Shown: in pieces, positions 25,315-32,800 of the stretch | How the letters are laid out: every line of letters starts with the position of its first letter | Position numbering within the stretch: the stretch's first letter is position 1 | Source of the DNA: Acidobacteriota bacterium | GTDB taxonomy: Bacteria > Acidobacteriota > Blastocatellia > Pyrinomonadales > Pyrinomonadaceae | Length of the DNA: 64,000 nucleotides | Direction of reading: 5' to 3' | NCBI GenBank assembly: GCA_020199835.1 | Contig: JAIVJV010000012.1 | Location: forward strand, 248,001-312,000 | The notes under the pieces: model-generated | Told to the model about the DNA's origin: nothing | What the model saw: the letters and a program-made list of their open reading frames with translations, nothing else | The model's database searches: none | Position numbers and translations under genes: made by a program

Positions 25315-28300
25315 TTATCCGCCTTCACCAACCAGCACGAATCCCGCCCAATAGAATGGATGACTGGTTTGTGGATTTCGCATCAGCTTCAACGCCGCTT
25401 GCCGCAGCGCGTCGCTCTTCGTTGCTTTGGTTTGCTTTGGTCCAGCCGGTGAGATGAGCGAGCGATGGAAGTTGACCATCAGATCGCGAGTGCCCGCAGA
25501 TTCAACTTTCCATTGACTAACTACGATGGACGGAACGCCCGCGATAAACATGGCCCAGGAAAAACCGATCACGCCTTCGCCCGCGCCGATGCGGCCGCGC
25601 GCGGTTTCACACGCTGATAAGACCGCGAGTTCCGCTTTCAAATCCAGTTGCATCAACTCCCACGCTTCCAGTAAACCGTCGTCGTTTGGTCCACCTTCGG
25701 CGAGCGTCAGGTACGAATACATGGGGGAGGCGTTGTTGAGCGTGCCGTGTGTCGTGAAGTGAAGAATGCCGGCTTGTGCGGCTTCACCCTTGACGCGATC
25801 TTCGCGCGCTTCGGCGCCGACATAGACCTTGCTGCGCACAGCGCCATACAAACGCGCGAGAGTCTTAACTTCCTCGCCGGCCTCGGGCAGTGGATCGAGA
25901 TTGCTGTCGCGCAACGCTGGTCCGGAATGATTTGCGTTTTCGCGGCCGATCGGATTGCCAAACGCCAACAACGTCGCTGGCGTGCGACTCGTGGTCTGGC
26001 TCATGCGCCGCTTCGTCATCTCGCGGAGTACGGTTAACGACGGCGCGTAAGTGATCGACGCGTCTTCGATGACGAAACGTCCGCCGTTGTTCACGAGCGC
26101 CTGGAATGGCAAGTCCCAGAGGTTGCTGTCAGGCGCGATCACCACGTTTGTCTTGCTGCGAAGCTGAGCGTCGGCTGGCTTGAGCAACAAATCGTAGAGT
26201 TTCGACGCGGACACGCGAAAACCGAGATCGCGTGTCGCGAGTTGTTGCCGGAATGACTCAATCTGCTTGACGAGTTCAGCTTGGTTGATTGCGAGCGAGT
26301 GGACCTGGATTTGAGCGGCGGCGGTTTCCGCCGGCTTTGTGATCGCAAAGAGAAACGTTTGCTCGTCAGTGACGACGTACTCGAGCAACACCGACGATGC
26401 ATTCGGCAATAATTGGGCGAGCTCCTGCTGGTTGATGATCGAGGCTTCGCCGCGATGTGTCTTCAGTTCCGGGTGGGCCGCGTAGAGCGCGTTCTGAAAC
26501 GCCTGATAATCGAGGCGGGTTTTCTCGAGTCGGGTCTGCACTTCAGCGACATTAGCGGCTTGCTTGTCAGACTGCGTGAGGCGCGCGAGTTGTCTGTTGA
26601 GCTGCGTCAGTTCCGACTTGAACCGCGCTTCTTCTTCCTGCTCTTTGGCCGTCATCGTCTTCTGAACGCTGACTCGTCCCTGCTGCAGCATGTCGAGAAG
26701 TGCACGAGCTTTCGCCCGTTCGGCGAAGTTGAGTGCTTCCTGCGGTTGGTTCGCCTTTACAAGGACACTGAGCAAACCCTGATGCGCCCGCAGCCCGCCT
26801 TCGAAATAACGTTGGCGCTCCTCGATGCTGCCGGCGGCCTGCGCACGTAGCGTTTCCACGAGCGAGACTGCTTCGTTAAATGACTGCTCCGCGTCCGCGA
26901 GCCGATTCAGACCGAACTGCGCGTAACCGAGATTCGTGAGCGCCACACACACGTCAACTTTCCGTTGCGAGTCACGCGCGAGCGGAACTGCCTGCTGCGA
27001 CACCGCGAGGGCTTCGGGGTAGTTTTTCTGAAGTAGATGAATAGCGGCGATGTTGTTGAGTGAGAGGACCGTCGCGTGCTTCTTGTTGGCGGCTTCGAGT
27101 CCGGCGAAGGCTGCGCGGTGATAAGCCAATGCTTCTTCGTAGCGACCTTGTTCGCTGAAGATTCTGCCGATCTGATCGCGGACCATCGCGGCGCCGCCTT
27201 TGTCACCGTAAGTCTCGATCTGCTTCAGCAACTGCTGGTAGATATCGAGTGCGCGCTGGTGATCGCCGAAGAATTTGTATTGCAACGCCATGTCGTGGCG
27301 CAGCGTCGCGAGCATTAGCGAGTCGTTGAGTTCCTGCGCGATTGCGTAAGCCCGTTCCAGGTGGGCCAACGCCTGGCGGCGATTATTTTGCTGTCCGTAA
27401 ATGATCGCGAGCTCCGATAACGCCAGCATTATTCCTTTGCGGTGGTTCTCTTCCTGGCAGATACGAAGGGAGATCTGCGCGCTGTCGAAAGCGCGGCGGT
27501 GATCTCCGAGCGCGCGATAGAGGTTGCTGAGACTTTCGTGCGCGAGTGCCATGCCGCGCTTCGATCCGAGAGACTCATACAACGCCAGCGCCTTCTGGGC
27601 GGCGACTAAACCTGACTCGTGTTGGTCCTGGCCGTTTCTGACGACTGCAGTGTTCAACCACGATCCGGCAACTCCGATCGGATCACCGATCCGCTCGGCA
27701 ACGATTCGCTGCAAGTTCGCGTAGCGCAACGCGGTCTCGTAGTCCGTGCGTGTTTGCGAACGAAGCGCTTTCGTTCCCAACGCGCCGAGCAGCGTGTTGT
27801 TAACGAAAGGATTTTCGCGTTCCAGGATCGCGTCGCGTTCCTGATCGGAACGCGCGGCCGCGAGTCTCACGGCGAGTTCATCCTGAACCAGAAATTCTTT
27901 CTGTATTTGCCAGCCCGAGTTTGTCTTGACCCACTCCAACGAACGGCACGCGCCGTGAAACGGATCGAACGTCAACAGAACTGCGCCTGTCTTTTTGTCG
28001 AAACGACGCTCTTCAACCGTTAATTGGGAAACTGCCTTGTCACCGTGGATCTCGAGCGTTGTCACCTCTGCCCTGGTCAGCTCGAGACGTGCTTGTACGA
28101 AGACGTTCTTGTAAGTGTGTAACTGGGCAGCGAGATTGGGTGATTCCGGATTCCAGAACTTCCGCACCGCGTCGAGATCGCCTGCGGCGAGTGCGCGACC
28201 GTACTCCGCAGTCAACGTGCGCACGCTCTCTTCATCCGTGGCCGCAGCACGCATCGGCGTCGAAGCCAGTGAATGCGATTGCGCAAACGCCGGAGTGATA

Positions 28301-28353
28301 AAACTCAAATTCAGGACCAGAAAAGTCAGTGCTGCGCGGAACGTGCTTGGCAT
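25315..28353 (-). CDS. Secreted TPR-CHAT domain protein
   Basis: 1012 residues from MPSTFRAALTFLVLNLSFIT (signal peptide, AAAGGGA upstream). After a short nuclear-transport-factor-like region (~25-150) there are about ten tetratricopeptide repeats (~170-520; e.g. YKFFGDHQRALDIYQQLLKQ, EQGRYEEALAYHRAAFAGLE), a coiled coil (~560-640), and a C-terminal CHAT domain with catalytic-type His in ILHFTTHGTLNN and Cys 46 residues later in LAVLSACETARG, followed by GVIGFSWAMFIAGVPSIVVSQWK. CHAT is a caspase-clan cysteine peptidase fold. Convergent with the sigma/anti-sigma pair: a regulated, possibly envelope-stress-linked protease module is the inference. Substrate unknown. Confidence 0.92.
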   Translation of the reverse strand: MPSTFRAALTFLVLNLSFITPAFAQSHSLASTPMRAAATDEESVRTLTAEYGRALAAGDLDAVRKFWNPESPNLAAQLHTYKNVFVQARLELTRAEVTTLEIHGDKAVSQLTVEERRFDKKTGAVLLTFDPFHGACRSLEWVKTNSGWQIQKEFLVQDELAVRLAAARSDQERDAILERENPFVNNTLLGALGTKALRSQTRTDYETALRYANLQRIVAERIGDPIGVAGSWLNTAVVRNGQDQHESGLVAAQKALALYESLGSKRGMALAHESLSNLYRALGDHRRAFDSAQISLRICQEENHRKGIMLALSELAIIYGQQNNRRQALAHLERAYAIAQELNDSLMLATLRHDMALQYKFFGDHQRALDIYQQLLKQIETYGDKGGAAMVRDQIGRIFSEQGRYEEALAYHRAAFAGLEAANKKHATVLSLNNIAAIHLLQKNYPEALAVSQQAVPLARDSQRKVDVCVALTNLGYAQFGLNRLADAEQSFNEAVSLVETLRAQAAGSIEERQRYFEGGLRAHQGLLSVLVKANQPQEALNFAERAKARALLDMLQQGRVSVQKTMTAKEQEEEARFKSELTQLNRQLARLTQSDKQAANVAEVQTRLEKTRLDYQAFQNALYAAHPELKTHRGEASIINQQELAQLLPNASSVLLEYVVTDEQTFLFAITKPAETAAAQIQVHSLAINQAELVKQIESFRQQLATRDLGFRVSASKLYDLLLKPADAQLRSKTNVVIAPDSNLWDLPFQALVNNGGRFVIEDASITYAPSLTVLREMTKRRMSQTTSRTPATLLAFGNPIGRENANHSGPALRDSNLDPLPEAGEEVKTLARLYGAVRSKVYVGAEAREDRVKGEAAQAGILHFTTHGTLNNASPMYSYLTLAEGGPNDDGLLEAWELMQLDLKAELAVLSACETARGRIGAGEGVIGFSWAMFIAGVPSIVVSQWKVESAGTRDLMVNFHRSLISPAGPKQTKATKSDALRQAALKLMRNPQTSHPFYWAGFVLVGEGG

Positions 28354-28440
28354 TAAAACGTCCCTTTCGATAGACAGGCTCAAGAACTAACGCGCAAAAC
28401 AATCCCGAAAAGGGCCGCCGAAAAAATTTAAAAATCGCCA

Positions 28441-28481
28441 GTAATACGCCCGAAAGTTCAGCAACTTCCACAGTCGATGTG
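28441..28481 (+). promoter_or_regulatory. Copy 3 of the shared intergenic motif, upstream of TPR-CHAT and methyltransferase genes
   Basis: Reads GTAATACGCCCGAAAGTTCA then GCAACTTCCACAGTCGATGT. Located in the divergent gap between the TPR-CHAT gene (start 28353) and the methyltransferase gene (start 28631). On the minus strand it offers GGAAGT, 16 nt, GTATTA, which resembles an ECF-type -35/-10 pair pointing at the CHAT gene; this promoter reading is inference. Confidence 0.5.
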
Positions 28482-28630
28482 CTTGGTTCTCTGAAAGCAG
28501 CGAGGCCGCGTTTAATAAACCGGCGGGAGTTCATATGACGAAGATTTATTCCCATTCATCACGCGGACGCCTCGCGAATTCAGAGTCGCACACCGAGCAG
28601 GAAATCAGGTTGGAGCTGAAAGGAGCTTTT

Positions 28631-29368
28631 ATGTTTGGCAGAGTCGCAACGTTTCTGTATGGCGTTTTGTGTTACCTGTTCTTTTTCGGCACCTATCTTT
28701 ACGCAATCGGTTTTCTCGGAAACTTCGCGGTGCCGAAGTCAATCGACTCAGGCCGGACTGTTCCACTCGGCGAAGCGTTGCTCATCGACGCAGCACTGCT
28801 CACCGTGTTTGCCGTGCAGCACAGCGTGATGGCGCGACCATGGTTCAAACGCATGTGGACGCGCATCATCCCGGAGCCGGCGGAGCGCAGCACGTACGTT
28901 CTGTTGTCGTCGCTCGCGCTCATGCTTTTGTTTGAGCTGTGGCAGCCCATCGGCGGAGTTGTTTGGAACGTGGACCAACCCGTGCTGCGCGCCGTGCTGT
29001 ATGGACTGTTCGGGATGGGATTTCTGATAGTCCTGATCAGTACGTTTCTAATCAATCACTTCGATCTCTTCGGTCTGCGGCAGGTCTATCTTTATCTGGG
29101 TGGCAAGGAATACACGCCGATGCCTTTCCGCACTCCGAGTTTGTACCGGCACGTCCGGCACCCGCTGTACCTCGGCTGGCTCTTCGCATTCTGGGCCACG
29201 CCAACCATGACGATCGCGCACCTGGTTTTTGCGATGGCGACGACGGCCTACATCTTCGTGGCCATACAGCTCGAAGAGAAGGATTTAATCGACGCCTACG
29301 GCAACGAATACAAACGTTACCGTGAAAGTGTGCCGATGATCGTGCCCGTGCGAATCGGCAAAAACTAA
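28631..29368 (+). CDS. mddA: MddA-like methanethiol S-methyltransferase / isoprenylcysteine methyltransferase family
   Basis: 245 residues with five to six membrane helices. Start at MFGRVATFLYGVLCYLFFFG with AAAGGAG 7 nt upstream; another ATG at 28535 with its own GGGAG would add 32 polar residues. The block YAIGFLGNFAVPKSIDSG, FAVQHSVMARPWFKRMWTRI and PEPAERSTYVLLSSLAL matches MddA, which makes dimethyl sulfide from methanethiol and S-adenosylmethionine; the C-terminal YRHVRHPLYLGWLFAFWATP is the SAM-binding signature of the ICMT/NnrU superfamily. The gene symbol is by similarity; substrate not proven. Confidence 0.8.
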   Translation: MFGRVATFLYGVLCYLFFFGTYLYAIGFLGNFAVPKSIDSGRTVPLGEALLIDAALLTVFAVQHSVMARPWFKRMWTRIIPEPAERSTYVLLSSLALMLLFELWQPIGGVVWNVDQPVLRAVLYGLFGMGFLIVLISTFLINHFDLFGLRQVYLYLGGKEYTPMPFRTPSLYRHVRHPLYLGWLFAFWATPTMTIAHLVFAMATTAYIFVAIQLEEKDLIDAYGNEYKRYRESVPMIVPVRIGKN

Positions 29369-29401
29369 CAATTCAACTGATTCATACTTAAGGAGAAGAT
29401 C

Positions 29402-29974
29402 ATGTACTACACCCCAGTCAAGAACATCATCCGAGTTCTTGTGATAATCGCCGTCGTTGGTTTCGGCCTCAAACCGGCTTCGGCAGCAATAATGTTCGAT
29501 AACGAGAATGGTCCTGAGTTGCCGGCCGGCTGCGAAAGCATCAACGCTCCCGAGGGACACAAGCTGGCGTTTCACGTGTACGCGAAAGGCGTGCAGATCT
29601 ACAAATACAATGGCTTCAAGTGGGATTTGTTCGGACCGCTGGCGTCGTTGTATGCAGAGCCGAACTACTTCGGCGAAGTCGGCACTCACTACGTTGGGCC
29701 ACATTGGGAAAGCAAGAGCGGCAGCAAAGTGAAAGCGGAGCGCGTGCTCGGCACCGGTTGCAATCCGGATCCCACGGCGGTCGCGTGGTTGCTGCTCAAG
29801 AAGGTTGAGGCCAGCGGCAACGGTATCTTCACGAAGGTCACGTATATTCAACGCACCAACACGACCGGCGGCTTGGCGCCGAGCGAAGCGGGCGCGCTGA
29901 ATGAACTGAGAGAAGTTCCGTACACTGCCGAGTACTACTTCTATCGCTCAGATTCACCAGAGCTTCCCAAGTAG
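29402..29974 (+). CDS. Secreted DUF3455 protein
   Basis: 190 residues, AAGGAG 8 nt before the ATG, signal peptide to ~residue 30 (VLVIIAVVGFGLKPASAA). The mature part has the DUF3455 pattern: LPAGCESINAPEGHKLAFHV, YAKGVQIYKYNGFKWDLFGP, GPHWESKSGSKVKAE and VTYIQRTNTTGGLAPS. The family is secreted and of unknown function. A strong intrinsic terminator lies 30 nt after the stop, so this or the methyltransferase-DUF3455 pair is one transcription unit. Confidence 0.88.
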   Translation: MYYTPVKNIIRVLVIIAVVGFGLKPASAAIMFDNENGPELPAGCESINAPEGHKLAFHVYAKGVQIYKYNGFKWDLFGPLASLYAEPNYFGEVGTHYVGPHWESKSGSKVKAERVLGTGCNPDPTAVAWLLLKKVEASGNGIFTKVTYIQRTNTTGGLAPSEAGALNELREVPYTAEYYFYRSDSPELPK

Positions 29975-30003
29975 TTAGATCAACCGAGGGTGCATCACAG
30001 CAA

Positions 30004-30042
30004 AGAGGCGTCGCGGCGGCAGACGGCGACGCCTCTCGTTTT
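30004..30042 (+). terminator. Intrinsic terminator after the DUF3455 gene
   Basis: AGAGGCGTCGC (30004-30014) pairs perfectly with GCGACGCCTCT (30026-30036) across an 11-nt loop, followed by CGTTTT. Strong stem with a short T-run, right orientation for the gene ending at 29974. Confidence 0.85.
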
Positions 30043-30059
30043 ACCGCTAACGATGCCGG

Positions 30060-30173
30060 TCAATGGCAATTCGGATCCAGCGGACACGCATCCTGTCCGT
30101 CAGCAACTCCATCGTTGTCAAAATCGAGGTCACAACGATCGCCTACGCCAAGCGAATGGGCCGAATTGTCAAA
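30060..30173 (-). pseudogene. Orphan thrombospondin type 3 Ca-binding repeat fragment
   Basis: The minus strand reads GVGDRCDLDFDNDGVADGQD then ACPLDPNCH and stop. D-x-D-x-D-G-V-x-D and the paired cysteines are the thrombospondin type 3 pattern found at C-termini of large secreted Ca-binding proteins. The frame is closed by TAA at 30174-30176 and has no start codon, so it is a 38-codon tail of a lost gene. The remainder of 30043-30321 shows nothing else. Confidence 0.6.
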
Positions 30174-30321
30174 TTAAGATTTCGTGACGAAAAGATTGTT
30201 CAACTTCTCATTGTTGTTGGCAAGAGTTCACCACTTGTGGTATAAACCCCGCCTCTCGCATCGTCCCTTGCCCCGCAGGGATCAACTACCCCGGGTAAAT
30301 TTTGATAAAGGAGTCCCTCTC

Positions 30322-30975
30322 ATGCTGTCGAGACTGTGTTTTTCGCTGCTCATATTGTGTTTCGTACTTCTCGCACCAACTTCGCTCGTGTCCGCTCAGG
30401 TCGCCAGCGGCCAATATAAATTCGTTATGGACGACAGGTTAACGAAGTATCTCGAGTTCGAGGCCGTCGCCAGTGAACGCGGCGCAGCCCAGGGATACAT
30501 GGTTTTCAACGACGAGGCGAAGATCATTTCGCAGGACGTTGACGGCACTCATGACTTACCGCGCGAGGAGTCGGTTGCGTTCTTTATGAAAGCAGAGTTC
30601 GAAACGATGACTGTCGAGAAGAACCGCGCAGTTATTAACGGTATCGTGCGCGACTCAAGTTATCAAAGTTATATCGGTAAGTTTGTGCAATTAGTGGTCG
30701 AGGACAACGACGGGATTGAAGTGCCCGACAAGTTTGTGTGGTCTTTTTGCACGCCAGAACCGGGTGGATGGATACCTGAAGATGCGGAAGTTAAGGGCGA
30801 CCGGGGCGCGTTCATGAGTTGGTGGGCCACCGATGCGGAACGCAAAGACGACGTGGGAATACCGTCGCCGAGTTTGATTCCCGGTGAGTTGAAGAGTTGT
30901 AGAGTGCAACCCCTGCGCAGTTACGAGTTTGCCACGATTCTCAAAGGAGACGGGGCCATTACTATCCGGCAGTAA
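30322..30975 (+). CDS. Secreted protein of unknown function
   Basis: 217 residues from MLSRLCFSLLILCFVLLAPT (signal peptide; AAAGGAG 8 nt upstream). The mature part resembles a small beta-domain: FVMDDRLTKYLEFEAVASER, AQGYMVFNDEAKI, FFMKAEFETMTVEKNRAVIN, YIGKFVQLVVEDNDG. A C-terminal region has WWATDAERKDDVGIPSPSLI. I do not recognise a named domain. It is convergent with the DUF3179 operon, 18 nt apart. Confidence 0.75.
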   Translation: MLSRLCFSLLILCFVLLAPTSLVSAQVASGQYKFVMDDRLTKYLEFEAVASERGAAQGYMVFNDEAKIISQDVDGTHDLPREESVAFFMKAEFETMTVEKNRAVINGIVRDSSYQSYIGKFVQLVVEDNDGIEVPDKFVWSFCTPEPGGWIPEDAEVKGDRGAFMSWWATDAERKDDVGIPSPSLIPGELKSCRVQPLRSYEFATILKGDGAITIRQ

Positions 30976-30993
30976 CGTTCGTCGCGGCGGATC

Positions 30994-32265
30994 TTACTGC
31001 GGACCGATGTCGTAGATACTCGTGTCGGGGTGATAGATCCGCCAGTCGAACCAGTAGTCTTCTAAAACGAAGAGCTTTTTGAGTTCGCGTCCGGCGAGCG
31101 GGCCGGCAATGGCTTTGCCTTCAAAGTTCCAGGTGCTACCCGTTTCCGCATCGATCAGTTGTAGTCCGCCGCTCGCTGACGCGTTCTCTGTTTTCTGAAA
31201 AAACTCCAACTTGCGGCCATCAACCGTACGCTCAAACGCACGCACCGAACGACGGTCCTCACCCGACACCAACATCACCGGGACCGAACCAACCATATCC
31301 ACGATCGGGCTCTGCTTCTGCAACGCGTCCAACGGATACGCCTTCGACTTTTCGCCGACCTCAACACCCAGCACCAGCGTTCGCGGCGCGAGCCGTTTAT
31401 CGACGTCTGCGCCCTCAACCACGCGCATTCGTCCCACGCGCATTTCCCAATCCGCGGCCTCATATTTATTCTGCGCAGCAATGCGTTCGTCAGGCTTCAG
31501 CACTCGCCCTTGTGGCTGTTCGCGTTTCCAGATCGCGAATGAAAGCTCGTCGTGAAACACAGCCTTGAGCTGCCGGCCCTTTAATGGACCATGGAGCGCC
31601 AGGCCGGTGACTTGTTGCCACCACGTTCCAGTCTCATCATCACGCATGATGAAATTCTGGTTGTTGATGCCTGCCAACCGAAAGTGCAGTACGCGTCCAT
31701 CTACCGTCGTCTCCCACACCAGACCGGTGTGACAGAGCGTTCAATAAGTGGCCACGATCGGCACGCCGCCAACCGTGTCTCCTACCAGATGGTGATAACC
31801 CATCAACCGTATCGGATAAGCCACAGACTCACCGCCAATCCTGACCGCCATGACGCGATCGTCATTGTTGACAAACGTAACCTCGGCAGCTTTTGCGTAC
31901 GCGGCATTCGGTAGCGGATTGAACATCCACTCGAAATGGTTCTGCCGTGCGAGCCACGCGGCGCCGAGCACCGGCAGCAACAGAATCGCGAGGACGATAC
32001 GGCTCCACCAGCGGCCTGCCATCCACAAGCCGATCGTCAACGTGAGAATCAGCAGCGAAGCGATAATGGTAAGTAGCGGCGACCAACGTCGCATCAGGTA
32101 CGAGACTTCCATGATCCGCGGCGTTTGTGCCTTGAAGGGCATGATCAGGAAAACCGGCGTCAACACAATCGCCACGACTGCAACGACCAGCACGAACAGC
32201 ATGAGCCAGACGAGTTTGCGTCTGGCGTTGGTCCACTCCGACAATCGAGTCAAAATGTTAGGCAT
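30994..32265 (-). CDS. DUF3179 membrane-anchored protein, predicted selenoprotein (Sec175, UxxC motif)
   Basis: 423 residues when the UGA at 31741-31743 is read through. Start at MPNILTRLSEWTNARRKLVW with GGAG upstream. N-terminal membrane helices at ~18-45, ~60-80 and ~85-100 precede the DUF3179 domain: VMAVRIGGESVAYPIRLMGY, HHLVGDTVGGVPIVATY, then UGA, then TLCHTGLVWETTVDGRVLHF and GINNQNFIMRDDETGTWWQQ. Family members read ATYCTLCHTG here, so UGA replaces the first Cys of a CxxC, giving U175-T-L-C178. Both sides share one frame, the downstream 249 codons are open, and an fdhF-like hairpin with loop GGUCU starts 9 nt after the UGA. Function of DUF3179 is unknown; UxxC implies thiol redox chemistry. 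Last gene of a five-gene operon, overlapping its neighbour by 8 nt. Confidence 0.88.
31710..31736 (-). promoter_or_regulatory. Candidate bacterial SECIS element of the DUF3179 gene
   Basis: On the minus strand CACACC (31731-31726), loop GGTCT (31725-31721), GGTGTG (31720-31715) form a perfect 6-bp stem. A G-U pair, a G-G mismatch and three more pairs (TCT/AGA) extend it. The loop begins 15 nt after the UGA; in E. coli fdhF the loop AGGUCU begins 17 nt after it. GGU in the loop is the SelB recognition feature. Confidence 0.78.
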
Positions 32266-32791
32266 GTTTATCTCCAGTTCGCTGTCTGAACCTGCGCACC
32301 ATGGCCACGCCCCACACAATACCGACTGCAAGAAACGGCACTAAATACACCAACAGATCCCAACGACCATAGCCCGGCGGAGTGGCTGCTACCGTCGCCG
32401 TCGTTTCAGCATTTCCGGACGCGCTCTCCAGGCGCACTCGCACGCGCCAATGCTCCGCGGCGTCGAAGTGTACCTGCGCCTTATATTGGACCTGCTTCGG
32501 CAAGTTTTCCCGTTCAGCCGGGTAGAACGCTTCGGGCAAACGGCCGCTGACGGGCTGTACACCGATCTGAACACGCAAGTCCAGCGGAAGCGGCTGGTGC
32601 TGTTCGCTCAGAATCACATAGAACAGCGCGTCGCCCACATCCGGATCGGTCCACACAGAAACGCTGTAGCTGCCGACGAATTGATCTACAAACAACGGAT
32701 AAGGCGGGCCTTCGTGAGCGCGCGTGGTGCTGACGAAGATAAGTACTACCAATAGCGTGTGAATCAAGCTAGCGTGACGTAACCTCATCAT
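32258..32791 (-). CDS. Secreted membrane-anchored beta-domain protein of unknown function
   Basis: 177 residues with signal peptide ending TTRAHEG and a C-terminal membrane helix (RWDLLVYLVPFLAVGIVWGV). The exported part opens HEGPPYPLFVDQFVGSYSVS, with WTDPDVGDALFYVILSEQHQ and strand-like segments of a beta-sandwich; a mature N-terminal His is seen in copper-binding periplasmic proteins, though no further metal ligands are obvious. It lies 9 nt after the NapH-like gene and overlaps the DUF3179 start by 8 nt, so translation is probably coupled. Confidence 0.78.
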   Translation of the reverse strand: MMRLRHASLIHTLLVVLIFVSTTRAHEGPPYPLFVDQFVGSYSVSVWTDPDVGDALFYVILSEQHQPLPLDLRVQIGVQPVSGRLPEAFYPAERENLPKQVQYKAQVHFDAAEHWRVRVRLESASGNAETTATVAATPPGYGRWDLLVYLVPFLAVGIVWGVAMVRRFRQRTGDKHA

Positions 32792-32800
32792 CGAGTAGTC

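Noticed and set aside
30994..31719. Separate gene starting at GTG 31719 for the C-terminal half of DUF3179
   Set aside because: The family domain continues upstream in the same frame through the UGA, and there is no Shine-Dalgarno before this GTG. One selenoprotein gene explains both halves better.
31741..31743. UGA as a simple nonsense mutation or sequencing error
   Set aside because: Position on a conserved Cys, intact downstream frame, a matching SECIS hairpin and a second independent case in the same window make this the less likely explanation, though not excluded.
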